DNA of 64,000 nucleotides from an uncultured Serinicoccus sp. (GTDB lineage: Bacteria; Actinomycetota; Actinomycetes; Actinomycetales; Dermatophilaceae): positions 558,001 through 622,000 of the forward strand of contig NZ_CANMUA010000001.1 in NCBI RefSeq assembly GCF_947500995.1, read 5' to 3'. The notes beneath the pieces are model-generated. The model was not told the DNA's origin, did not search any database, and worked only from the letters and a program-made list of their open reading frames with translations. Positions 7,068-15,480 of the stretch are shown one piece after another; position 1 is the first letter of the stretch, and the number at the start of each line of letters is the position of its first letter. A program made the translations under genes and the position numbers.

Positions 7068-9752
7068 TCAGCCCTCGTCGGGCACCAGGGTCAGCGTCTG
7101 CGTCCCGGCCTCGTCCACCGCGGCCCGGGTGAAGGCCCACGGGTAGGTGTCGCCCTCGATCCAGGCCCGCGTCTGGTCGTCGTAGTTGGGGTGGAAGGGG
7201 TGGCCGGAGGTGCCGGTCTGGTTGACCCAGGTGGAGGCGTCGAGGTCGGCGAGGTCGACGACCATGCGCATGGACGGGGCCGAGGTGACGTCGAAGCTGC
7301 CGGTGCTGGCGTCCCAGTTCATGGCGTTGACCATGGCGCTGCTGCCCGGCACCGGGAAGGGGCCGCGGTTGACGAGGTCCTGCACCACCCCGGGCACGCC
7401 CTCCTCGCCGAGCACCTGGTGGCGCAGGTGGGCGCGGTGCAGCTCCCCCCAGCTCCAGTCCGCGGGGTCCTTGGAGATCTGCCGGGTGAGGTCGAGCCGC
7501 GCGTCCACCATGGCGGTGCGCAGCACCTCGTCGCGCGACTCGATGACGCCGGGGGTGCGTTGGTCGTCCCACCACACGCTCTCGGGGGAGGCCATGAGGT
7601 CGACCACGATCTGCATGGACCGGGAGTTGCCGGTCGCGCCGAGGTCCGGCGGCAGCTCGTCGTCGAAGACCGCCTCGAGCAGGTTGTCGTAGACGGCGTA
7701 GAAGTAGGCCGCGGCAGCGGTCTGGTCGCCGTCGGCCGGGCTGCTGCCGTCCCAGTCCCGCAGCAGGTCCTGCGGCGCGGTGTAGAAGTCGCCCTCGAGG
7801 TCGACCTCGGTGAGGTAGGGCACCATGTCGAGCGCGAAGGTGCTGACGTCGTCGAGCTGGATCTCGCTCATGTCCGCCCCCGTGAGCGGCCCCTGCTCGA
7901 GCCGTGAGCGCAGCAGCTCCAGGATGCGGGTGGAGCGGTATCCCTTGTCGTACTCCGTGGTGAGGAACGGCGTGGACCCTCGCACGACAGCCTGGTTGGC
8001 GGCGACGACGATGCCGTCCTCGGGGTTGTAGGCCGTGGGGAGGTCCTCGAAGTCCACCCACCCGCGCCAGGTGTACTGGTCGTCCCAGCCGGGGGCCGGG
8101 TAGTAACCGGGCGGGGTCGAGTAGGTCGCGCTGCGGCGGACCGGGACCAGGCCCGGGGCCTGGTAGCCGATGTTGCCCTCGGTGTCGGCGTAGAGGAGGT
8201 TCTGGGAGGGCACGGCGAACAGCTGCGCCGCGGAGCGGAACTCGTCCCAGTCACCGGCCGCGTTGAGGGCGAAGACGGCGTCGGCGGTGCGGGCGGGCTC
8301 CAGGCCGGTCCACCGCAGCGCCACCTCGAAGTCCCGGGAGGTCGCGACCCCGTCGAGCGGTCCGTTGTCCCCCATCAGGCCGACGTCCTCCAGCACGTCG
8401 GAGACGATCGGGCCGTGCGAGGTCTCCCGCACGGTGAGCTCGACGTCGTCGCCTCCGGCCACCCGGATCGTCTCGGTGCGCACGTCCATGGGGACGTAGT
8501 CCTCGTCGCGCAGCACCGTGTCGTCCACGGTGTCCTCGAGGTAGAAGTCGGTGACGTCGGGGTCGAGGTTGGTGAAGCCCCAGGCGATGGAACGGTTGTG
8601 GCCGATGACCACCCCCGGGAGCCCGGCGAAGGTGAAGCCGGTGACGTCGAAGGGGCACTCCTCGCTCAGCTCCCGGCAGTGCAGACCGCTCTGCATCCAG
8701 ATCCCGGGCTGGGAGATCGCGAGGTGCGGGTCGTTGGCGAGCAACGGCATACCCGTCTCGGTGTGGTCCCCGGAGACGACCCAGGAGTTGGAACCGATCC
8801 CCTCGCCGGAGCCCATGAGCTCGGGCACGGCCGCCAGGGCGGACGCGGTGTCCGCGAAGGCGTCCTGCGCCGGCCCGGCGAGCCACTGGCGCGTCTCGTC
8901 CGAGATCGGGCCGTCCGGGGCCACCGGGTCGCCGCGACCCACGAGGTCGGCGGCGTCGGACTGCCCCGGCACCGGGGCGAGCACCGTGCCCCTGGTCCCG
9001 CTCCGGCTGTCGGTGACCCCCGTCGGCGAGGTCTGCGGCGGCCTCCACTCGCTGCGGTCCAGGATGGGCGGGTGCTGGTCGAAGGGGTAGTCGGGGTAGA
9101 GGGTCTCGAGCTGGTCCAACGACAGCTGGCCGACGAGACGTCCGCGGGCGAGCTCGTCGGCGTAGTTGCCCCGCAGGTCCCAGGCCATCGCCTTCAGCCA
9201 GGCGAGCGAGTCCACCTCGTCCCACGGACGCACCATGTAGCCCGGGGCGTTGGAGGAGAGCAGGACGTACTCGATGCCCATGGCCGAGGGACCGCTGCGG
9301 CTGTCGATGTAGGCGTTGACCCCGGCGGCGTAGGCGGCGAGGTAGGTGCGCGCCTCCGGCGAGAGCAGCGACAGCTCCTGCTCGGCGACCCGGCGCCAGC
9401 CGAGGGTGCGGATGACCCGGTCCGTCTCCAGGCCCCCCTCTCCCACCAGCTCGCTGAGCCGGCCGCTGACGATGTGCCGCCGCAGGTCCATCTGGAAGAA
9501 GCGGTCCTGGGCAGCCACGAAGCCCTGCGCCCGGAAGAGGTCCTCGGCGGTGTCGGCGTAGATGTGCGCCACCCCCAGGTCGTCCCGCACCACCTCCACC
9601 TGCGCACCGAGCCCGGCCAGCTCCTGCTCCCCCGAGACCTGCGGGAAACCGCGCCGGGTCAGACCGACCGCGATGACGGCGGTGGCCACCACCACGACCA
9701 CGAGGATCGCCGCGATCGGCACGGCCAGACGCTGCCAGAGGGGACGGGACAC
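7068..9752 (-). CDS. Penicillin acylase family protein (Ntn hydrolase, S45)
   Basis: An 894-residue N-terminal nucleophile hydrolase precursor. Residues 11-30 form a membrane anchor or uncleaved signal. After the alpha-chain region (VVRDDLGVAHIYADT, about 55-69) there is a Gly-Ser-rich linker and the self-cleavage site GEGIG|SNSW, making Ser321 the predicted nucleophile. FTNLDPDVTDFY and YADTEGNIGYQAPG are beta-chain motifs of the family. Members hydrolyse amide bonds in acylated amino acids, beta-lactams or acyl-homoserine lactones; the substrate is unknown. The GTG at 9752 follows TAGGCT by 7 bases (leaderless). An extracytoplasmic location is inferred. Confidence 0.92.
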   Translation of the reverse strand: MSRPLWQRLAVPIAAILVVVVVATAVIAVGLTRRGFPQVSGEQELAGLGAQVEVVRDDLGVAHIYADTAEDLFRAQGFVAAQDRFFQMDLRRHIVSGRLSELVGEGGLETDRVIRTLGWRRVAEQELSLLSPEARTYLAAYAAGVNAYIDSRSGPSAMGIEYVLLSSNAPGYMVRPWDEVDSLAWLKAMAWDLRGNYADELARGRLVGQLSLDQLETLYPDYPFDQHPPILDRSEWRPPQTSPTGVTDSRSGTRGTVLAPVPGQSDAADLVGRGDPVAPDGPISDETRQWLAGPAQDAFADTASALAAVPELMGSGEGIGSNSWVVSGDHTETGMPLLANDPHLAISQPGIWMQSGLHCRELSEECPFDVTGFTFAGLPGVVIGHNRSIAWGFTNLDPDVTDFYLEDTVDDTVLRDEDYVPMDVRTETIRVAGGDDVELTVRETSHGPIVSDVLEDVGLMGDNGPLDGVATSRDFEVALRWTGLEPARTADAVFALNAAGDWDEFRSAAQLFAVPSQNLLYADTEGNIGYQAPGLVPVRRSATYSTPPGYYPAPGWDDQYTWRGWVDFEDLPTAYNPEDGIVVAANQAVVRGSTPFLTTEYDKGYRSTRILELLRSRLEQGPLTGADMSEIQLDDVSTFALDMVPYLTEVDLEGDFYTAPQDLLRDWDGSSPADGDQTAAAAYFYAVYDNLLEAVFDDELPPDLGATGNSRSMQIVVDLMASPESVWWDDQRTPGVIESRDEVLRTAMVDARLDLTRQISKDPADWSWGELHRAHLRHQVLGEEGVPGVVQDLVNRGPFPVPGSSAMVNAMNWDASTGSFDVTSAPSMRMVVDLADLDASTWVNQTGTSGHPFHPNYDDQTRAWIEGDTYPWAFTRAAVDEAGTQTLTLVPDEG

Positions 9753-9812
9753 GGCCCCCAGCCTAGGTGACGGTGCACGGTGCGGTCAGGAGGCGACGTA
9801 GAATCCGGGCTC

Positions 9813-10232
9813 GTGCCCACGTATTCATACGCCTGCAAGGACTGCGGTCACGCCTTCGACATCCAGCAGGCGTTCACCGACGACGCCCTGACCGTCTGCC
9901 CCCAGTGCGAGGGGCGGCTGCGCAAGGTCTTCAGCGCGGTCGGGGTCGTCTTCAAGGGCTCCGGCTTCTACCGCACGGACTCGCGGGGCTCGGGGTCCGG
10001 GAGCGGCGGCTCGACCTCCGGTGGGTCCGAGCGGAGCTCGGGCGACAAGGGCGGGTCCGGGGGGTCGGGGTCCGGCGAGTCCGGGGGGTCCGGCAGCTCG
10101 GCCGGCGGATCCGGCGGGTCAGGGTCGGGCTCGTCCGGCAGCGGCGGATCCTCCCCCAAGGGCAGCTCCGGCACCACGACGACGTCCACATCCTCCGGGG
10201 GCTCGGGCCCGTCGTCCACAGGCTCCGCCTGA
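9813..10232 (+). CDS. FmdB-type zinc ribbon protein with Gly/Ser-rich tail
   Basis: A 139-residue protein. Residues 1-50 form a CxxC...CxxC zinc ribbon (CKDC near 7-10, CPQC near 30-33) followed by GVVFKGSGFYRTDSR, the FmdB/CxxC_CXXC_SSSS signature. The remaining ~80 residues are almost only Gly and Ser with a few charged residues, much longer than usual for the family. Start GTG 9813 was chosen because PTYSYAC is the conserved N-terminus; TAGAAT at 9799-9804 lies 8 bases upstream (probably leaderless), while an AGGAGG at 9788-9793 is too far away. Function of FmdB proteins is not settled. Confidence 0.88.
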   Translation: MPTYSYACKDCGHAFDIQQAFTDDALTVCPQCEGRLRKVFSAVGVVFKGSGFYRTDSRGSGSGSGGSTSGGSERSSGDKGGSGGSGSGESGGSGSSAGGSGGSGSGSSGSGGSSPKGSSGTTTTSTSSGGSGPSSTGSA

Positions 10233-10272
10233 GCCCTGGCCGGCGAGGTCAGCGGCGCCTAGAGTCGCCGGG

Positions 10273-10908
10273 GTGACCCCAGCAGCAGGACCCTCCCCCG
10301 GCCGACCGCGCAGCAGGCGCACCGTGCGCCCCTCGCTCGCGCTGCCCGCCCGTCGGTGGGTGGCCGCGGGCCTGGCCGCGCTGGTCGTCGGCGGAGGTCT
10401 CCACCTCGTCGTCTCCCAGCCCCGGCCCGAGGACGTGGCCGCCGTGGTGGCGGCCCGAACCCTCCCGGTGGGTGCACCGCTGGGCGAGGGGGACACCGAG
10501 CTGCGCCACCTGCCGGAGTCGGCCCTGCCGGCCGGGGCGCTCCGGGAGCTCCCCGCCGGCGACGCCCGGGCGGCCGTCCCGCTGCAGGCCGGCGAGATCC
10601 TCAGCGTCGCCGACCTGCGCACCTCTGCCCTGCTCGAGGGCCTCCCCGGCCGGGTGGCGGTCTTCGTGCCCCTGGGTGAGGCGGCCCTCGCCGAGGCGAT
10701 GGGCTCCGGCGACGTGGTCGACGTGCACTCGCCGGTCGAGGGGTCCGTGGTCGCCCGGGAGGCGCTCGTCCTGCAGGTGCGGGGCGGGGAGGCTGCGGGA
10801 CTGTGGCTGGCCGTGGAGGAGGACACGGCGGTCGGGCTGGCCGCGGCACGCGGTGCCGACCCGGTGGGCGCGGCCCTGAGCGTGGCCCTGCGGCCGCCTC
10901 CTCCGTAG
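10273..10908 (+). CDS. SAF domain-containing membrane-anchored protein
   Basis: A 211-residue protein with a basic N-terminus, one transmembrane helix (about 31-52: RRWVAAGLAALVVGGGLHLVV) and then a SAF domain: VVAARTLPVGAPLGEGDTEL and ALPAGAL...VPLQAGEILSVADL match SAF/CpaB-like domains of pilus assembly and antifreeze-related proteins. No other pilus gene is near, so the role is open. GTG 10273 follows TAGAGT (10260-10265) by 7 bases, giving another leaderless start; an earlier in-frame start would overlap the FmdB gene. It lies between fmdB and mscL on the same strand. Confidence 0.82.
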   Translation: MTPAAGPSPGRPRSRRTVRPSLALPARRWVAAGLAALVVGGGLHLVVSQPRPEDVAAVVAARTLPVGAPLGEGDTELRHLPESALPAGALRELPAGDARAAVPLQAGEILSVADLRTSALLEGLPGRVAVFVPLGEAALAEAMGSGDVVDVHSPVEGSVVAREALVLQVRGGEAAGLWLAVEEDTAVGLAAARGADPVGAALSVALRPPPP

Positions 10909-10934
10909 GGGTGGGCGGGTCGCCCGGCTCCGCC

Positions 10935-10940
10935 TATACT
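10935..10940 (+). promoter_or_regulatory. -10 box TATACT upstream of mscL
   Basis: TATACT is the best -10 match in this stretch and lies about 100 bases before the mscL ATG. It is followed 6 bases later by a GTG, but the frame from that GTG gives no recognisable protein and runs out of frame through mscL, so I read it as the mscL promoter with a ~95-base 5' untranslated region. Confidence 0.55.
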
Positions 10941-11041
10941 CCTGCCGTGGCGCCAGGGGCGAGTCACGGCGCGGGCCACCCACATCCGACACCACCATGT
11001 GCGCACCGTCCTGCCCTGCGCGCGACCCGAGAGGAGAGGCC

Positions 11042-11449
11042 ATGCTCAGCGGCTTCAAGGACTTCATCTTGCGCGGCAACGTCATCGAGCTGGCCGTCGC
11101 GGTCGTCGTCGGCTCCGCCTTCGCGGCCGTCGTCGACACCATCGTCTCCAACATCATCACCCCCCTGCTCAACGCCGCCGGCGGCGCGCAGGTCGAGGGG
11201 CTGAAGCTCGAGATCATCAGCGGTCGACCCGACACCGCGATGGACTTCGCGGCCATCATCAACGCGGTCATCGTCTTCCTCATCACCGCGGCGGTCGTCT
11301 ACTTCGTGCTCGTCGGCCCCATGAACCGGATCACCGAGCGCATCAACCGCACCAAGGCGGTCGAGGAGGAGGTCATCTCCGAGGAGGTGGCCACCCTCCG
11401 CGAGATCCGCGACCTGCTGGCCCAGCGCCGCCCCGACGCCACCACCTGA
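11042..11449 (+). CDS. mscL: Large-conductance mechanosensitive channel MscL
   Basis: A 135-residue membrane channel that opens under tension to release solutes on hypo-osmotic shock. MLSGFKDFILRGNVIELAVAV is the family N-terminal helix, followed by TM1 (about 15-45), a periplasmic loop, TM2 (about 65-95) and a charged cytoplasmic helix VEEEVISEEVATLREIRDLLAQ that should form the C-terminal bundle. ATG 11042 has a strong GAGGAGAG ribosome site. A hairpin terminator follows. Confidence 0.96.
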   Translation: MLSGFKDFILRGNVIELAVAVVVGSAFAAVVDTIVSNIITPLLNAAGGAQVEGLKLEIISGRPDTAMDFAAIINAVIVFLITAAVVYFVLVGPMNRITERINRTKAVEEEVISEEVATLREIRDLLAQRRPDATT

Positions 11450-11468
11450 CTCACCGGACGGACGTCTG

Positions 11469-11509
11469 ACCGCACCGGACGCGCGTTCCGACCACGCGTC
11501 CGGTGCGGT
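11469..11509. terminator. 15-bp hairpin terminator after mscL
   Basis: Exact arms ACCGCACCGGACGCG (11469-11483) and CGCGTCCGGTGCGGT (11495-11509) with an 11-base loop. It sits between the mscL stop and the stop of the convergent 105-residue gene, so it can serve both. There is no T tract, as often in actinobacteria. Confidence 0.8.
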
Positions 11510-11520
11510 GGTGAGCGCCG

Positions 11521-11838
11521 TCAGTCCCAGTGCGGGGGGCGCTGCTCGAGGATCCAGCTGTCCCGGGGGTCGAGCCGGGTCGCGGCCGCCCCGTCGCCCG
11601 CGCGGCGCGCCTCGCGCTCGCGCCGACCGGGCGTCGGGGGGTCGTCGGTCTGGTCGGCGGCCGGGTTGGTCGGGGGTGCGACCACGCGCCCACGGGTATG
11701 CCGTCGGCCGGGTCGCCGCGCGCCACCACCGGGTGCTCCGCCGGTCCCGACGTCCTCGCCCTCGCCCTCGCCCTCGCCCTGGAGCGTGACCCGGGCGTCA
11801 TGGGCGTCCTGGCGTCGCTCGTCGGTGCCGGCGGACAT
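11521..11838 (-). CDS. Small charged hypothetical protein
   Basis: 105 residues, mostly hydrophilic: an acidic GEGEGEGED run, then an Arg/Pro-rich middle and a C-terminus DPRDSWILEQRPPHWD. I do not recognise the family, although the Trp-containing tail looks like a conserved short motif. Its ATG overlaps the TGA of the helicase-like gene by one base (TGATG), so it is translated from the same mRNA and may act with that protein. No signal peptide or membrane segment. Confidence 0.6.
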   Translation of the reverse strand: MSAGTDERRQDAHDARVTLQGEGEGEGEDVGTGGAPGGGARRPGRRHTRGRVVAPPTNPAADQTDDPPTPGRREREARRAGDGAAATRLDPRDSWILEQRPPHWD

Positions 11839-14800
11839 CAGCGTCTCGGTTGCTCGCGCAGGGCGTGCAGGACCCGGGCCACCTCGCGGGCGGGGTCGGT
11901 GAACACGTCGGTGGTGCGGACCCGCACCGGGGTCCACCCCATCCGGGTGAGCTGCTCGTGCCGCAACCGCACGTCGTCCCTGCCGGGTGCTCCCGCGGCG
12001 GACCGCCCGTCACCGTCGACGGCGACGGCATAGCGGTGCGGGTCGTCCTCGGCGACCACCGCGAGGTCGACGGCGTGCGGGCCGTGGCCGACGCCCTCGC
12101 GCACGTCCAGACCCTCGGCGCGCAGCCGGCGGACGAGCTCGGCGAGCACGGCCGAGCCGTGCCCGTGCTCCTCGGCGTCGGGGACGAGCGCGCGGGCCAC
12201 GATGCGGGCGCCGTGGGTGGCCGCCTCGGGCCAGGTCTCGACCGGGGCCTCGGTCACCAGGTCGACGCTGCGCCGCGCCGCCGCGAGCACGGCACCGGCG
12301 GTCTCCGGTGTCGTGACGCCCTCCGGGGACCCGAGCCACACCACCCGGTCCCTGGTCTGCCCGGCGACACGGTGCACCGGCAGCACGAGGAAGGCCTCGC
12401 TGTCCTGCTCGTCGTCCGAGAGCGAGGCGGGGAGCTCGCCGCCCCGCATGGCCTGCCGCAGCGCGATCCCCGCGTCCTCGGCGCCGGCCTCGTCGTCGGT
12501 GACGAGCAGGAGGCTCTCGGGTCCGGACCGGGCGTGCTTGAGCACGAGCCGGACGGCTGCCTCCACCCGGATGCTGACGTGCCCCTGCACGACGTGCTCG
12601 CGCACGCTCGGGACCCGGTCGACCCCGGGGAAGGAGTGCACGGGCCGGGGCATGAGCGGGGCCAGGGGCGCCACCAGCCCCTGGTCGAGGGCGCGGTAGT
12701 GCACCGCCAGGTGGCGCACCGGCAGCACGGCCGACGCGTCGCGCAGCAGGGAGGGCACCGTGGCCGCACCCGGGGCCGCCTCGGCCCGAGGGTCGGCCAC
12801 GACGGAGAAGTCGCGGGGCCCGGGGCCGCCGCTGTCTCCGACGACGAGCACCCGTCGCCCCCGGGCCAGCGCGGGTGCCGAGCGCGCCGTCGTCGTGCGC
12901 CCGGCGTGGTCCACGACCACGAGGTCGACCGTGAGGTCGGGTGGCAGCACGGCCGGCACCGCGAGCGGGCTGGTGAGCAGCACGGGGGCCGCGGCCAGCA
13001 CGACGTCCGGCGCACGGCTGATGATGTCGCGCGAGTCGACGGCACCCACCCGGCTCGCGTCCAGGGCACGCTGCCAGGCACCGAGCTGGGAGGCGTGCCC
13101 GGTGAGGGTCCGGCGCAGCCGCCGCAGCACGGCTCGTCGCGCACGCAGGGCGTTGCGGTGCAGGTGCGCGCGGTCGGCGGACCGGAAGGACCGCTCGGCC
13201 TCGCGCACCGCCTCGCCGCCGACCTGCTGCGGCACCGAGTCGGAGGTGAGGTGGTCCAGCACCGAGCTGCGGTGCACGAAACGCACCTCGGGGGTGACCC
13301 GATCGGCGGGCACCCCGCGCCGGGCGAGGTCGTCGACCAGCTCGCCGAGACCGCGCTCACGCAGCGGCGCCAGCAGCGGGTGCGCCTGCGCCGCGACGGC
13401 CGCGCGCTCGGCACGGGCGTCGAGGCGCACGAGCCGCTCCAGCACCGTGTCGAGATGGGTGGTCGACAGCTCGTGCCCGGCGGAGGTCCCGGTGAGGACC
13501 TGCTCCAGCCAGGCGAGGTCCTCCCCGAGCGGGGCGTGCGCGGCCAGCGCCTCGTCCCAGCCCTCGGGGGCCGTGGGCCGGGCGGCCTTGCCGGCCACCT
13601 CCTCCCACTCCCGATGCTCGTCCCGCGCCATGCGGACCCGGTGGGCGAGCTCGGGCGGGGGCGTCCCCGGGCGCAGCTGCTGCCGCACCTGGCGCCGCAG
13701 CCGGGCCCGGGCCACCGCTCCGGGGCGTTGCTCCACGTCGTCCCGGTCCGCGGTGGCCGCGACCATGTCGTCCAGCGGTGCGTCGTAGATCCCGGGGGAG
13801 AAGTGGTCGAGGGTCTCGCTCGCCCGGGCGATCAGGCCCAGCCGGTGCGCCCACTGGGCGAGGGTCGCCGGCGCCGGCATCCCGGCGGCGCGGCAGACGG
13901 CGTCGGCCTGCTCGCGGGCCGTGCTGAACTCGCCGGTGACCAGACGCCCGACGATCTCGGTGGCTCGGGCGGCCTCGTCCTCGCTGGCCAGGCGCGCGGC
14001 ATACCAGGGGTCCTCGGTGCGCGCCGCCGACCAGGCCCCGCAGTCGGCGGCCTCGATGAGGGCGTCGGTGACGGCGGAGAGCTCCTCCTCGGTGAGCTCG
14101 CCGAGGACGTCCAGCGGCAGCCGGACGCGGGACGCCGGCGGGTGCGCCAGGGTGGCCAGCGCCGCGAGGTCGTCCTCGGTCCGGGCCAGGCTGAGCGACC
14201 AGGGCGCGTGCTCGCGGTGCAGCACCTCCTGCTCCCGACGGAGCACGGAGAGGGCGTCGGCACGGGCCGGAAGGGGGTCCGGGCCGAGGTCCGGCTCGTC
14301 CTCGGCGGGCAGGCGGTCCAGGGTGTGCCGCACCCGCGCCAGCGTCTGGCGCATGGAGGCGGGGTCCTCGGCCAGGTGGAGGCACAGGTCACCCAGCCCC
14401 ACGTGGTCCAGGCGTCGGCGCAGCGCCTCGAGGGAGGTGCGGTCCTCCGAGCACACCATGACCGTGCGGCCCTCGGAGAGCGCACCGACGACGACGTTGG
14501 CGATGGTCTGGGTGGCGCCGGTGCCGGACGGGGTGTCGAGGACGAGGTCGCCACCGTGGGAGACCTCGTCCACGACGAGACGCTGGGAGGCGTCGGCGTC
14601 CAGGGCGCTGAGCTCCCGGGCCGGGTCGTCGGCGCGCTCCTGGTCGGGGGACGTGTTGGCCAGCCGCACGTCGGCGCCCGCGAGCGCGGCGACCACGTCG
14701 TGGGTGGCCAGCGGCTCCGGGTCGCCGGTGTAGGACGTCACCAGGGGCAGCTTGGCCCACGGGAAGGTGCTGATGACCATCTGCGGGCCGATGGCGAAGC

Positions 14801-15410
14801 CGGCCATCTCGACGCAGATGTCCTCCAGCGCGCGATAGGTCAGCCGGGGGTCGAAGCCGTGGCTCTGGGCGGACAGCCCGGCCAGCAGCGCCGGGTCGGG
14901 CTGGAGGTGCGCCTCGCTGCGGAGGTAGTGCTCGAGGACCGGGTTGAAGACGACGTCCTCGTGCAGCTCGAGCACGAAGTCGGAGTGGGCCGCGTCGGTC
15001 GGCGTGATGGTGCACGCGCGCAGCAGCACGGGGGCGCGCGGCGGCACCGGCACGCGGTGCAGGGTCCAGGTCGCCAGGCCGATGGCGAGGAAGCTCGTCT
15101 CCAGCCCGTGCTCCCGGCGCATCTCGGTGACCTTGTCGCGGATGCCGCCCAGCCGGCGGGCCGCGTCGGTGAACGCCACCTGCTCGCGCACCAGGTCCGA
15201 CAGCGGCGTCGGGCGACCCGACAGCAGCTTGGCAACCCCTCCGGGGTGCGCGAGGTTGAGGTCGAAGGTGCCGGTGAGGGAGGTGCGGTGCCACAGCAGC
15301 GTGTTGGCACCCCCGAGCTCGGCGACCTCGTGGCGCCAGCGCGTCCGGGCGCGCTGGACCGCCTCGACACGGGCCTCGTCGAGGGTGTGGGGGGGACGCA
15401 GCGAACTCAC
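11838..15410 (-). CDS. Helicase-like P-loop protein with degenerate ATPase motifs and C-terminal nuclease-like domain
   Basis: About 1190 residues with the layout of large actinobacterial DUF4011/superfamily 1-like helicases: N-terminal beta-rich domain, split helicase core around a long charged helical insert, and a C-terminal Vsr/DUF559-like fold (VDGDGRS...LRHEQLTRMGWTPVRVRTTDVF). The motifs look inactive: the Walker A position reads DTPSGTGATQT (about 292-302), with no Lys; the Walker B position reads VVVDHAGRT rather than DEA; the next motif is VVGDSGG. Start: GTG 15410 sits 6 bases after the -10-like TAGCCT, so I prefer it over the GTG two codons earlier, which would lie inside the leader. 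DNA binding without ATP hydrolysis is a possibility (inference). Confidence 0.75.
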   Translation of the reverse strand: MSSLRPPHTLDEARVEAVQRARTRWRHEVAELGGANTLLWHRTSLTGTFDLNLAHPGGVAKLLSGRPTPLSDLVREQVAFTDAARRLGGIRDKVTEMRREHGLETSFLAIGLATWTLHRVPVPPRAPVLLRACTITPTDAAHSDFVLELHEDVVFNPVLEHYLRSEAHLQPDPALLAGLSAQSHGFDPRLTYRALEDICVEMAGFAIGPQMVISTFPWAKLPLVTSYTGDPEPLATHDVVAALAGADVRLANTSPDQERADDPARELSALDADASQRLVVDEVSHGGDLVLDTPSGTGATQTIANVVVGALSEGRTVMVCSEDRTSLEALRRRLDHVGLGDLCLHLAEDPASMRQTLARVRHTLDRLPAEDEPDLGPDPLPARADALSVLRREQEVLHREHAPWSLSLARTEDDLAALATLAHPPASRVRLPLDVLGELTEEELSAVTDALIEAADCGAWSAARTEDPWYAARLASEDEAARATEIVGRLVTGEFSTAREQADAVCRAAGMPAPATLAQWAHRLGLIARASETLDHFSPGIYDAPLDDMVAATADRDDVEQRPGAVARARLRRQVRQQLRPGTPPPELAHRVRMARDEHREWEEVAGKAARPTAPEGWDEALAAHAPLGEDLAWLEQVLTGTSAGHELSTTHLDTVLERLVRLDARAERAAVAAQAHPLLAPLRERGLGELVDDLARRGVPADRVTPEVRFVHRSSVLDHLTSDSVPQQVGGEAVREAERSFRSADRAHLHRNALRARRAVLRRLRRTLTGHASQLGAWQRALDASRVGAVDSRDIISRAPDVVLAAAPVLLTSPLAVPAVLPPDLTVDLVVVDHAGRTTTARSAPALARGRRVLVVGDSGGPGPRDFSVVADPRAEAAPGAATVPSLLRDASAVLPVRHLAVHYRALDQGLVAPLAPLMPRPVHSFPGVDRVPSVREHVVQGHVSIRVEAAVRLVLKHARSGPESLLLVTDDEAGAEDAGIALRQAMRGGELPASLSDDEQDSEAFLVLPVHRVAGQTRDRVVWLGSPEGVTTPETAGAVLAAARRSVDLVTEAPVETWPEAATHGARIVARALVPDAEEHGHGSAVLAELVRRLRAEGLDVREGVGHGPHAVDLAVVAEDDPHRYAVAVDGDGRSAAGAPGRDDVRLRHEQLTRMGWTPVRVRTTDVFTDPAREVARVLHALREQPRR

Positions 15411-15480
15411 CGACACAGGCTAACGACTCCCGGCGGCAACGCCGCCTCCGCCACACCCGCGTGGCCGTCCCGCGGGCCGC

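Noticed and set aside
7062-7071. TGATCA at the junction of two convergent stops as a functional site
   Set aside because: It is simply TGA followed by the complement of TGA of the opposing gene; no further symmetry around it.
10947-11041. GTG closely following the TATACT box as the start of a leaderless peptide before mscL
   Set aside because: The frame yields no recognisable product and continues out of frame through mscL; mscL has its own strong ribosome site, so a 5' untranslated leader is simpler.
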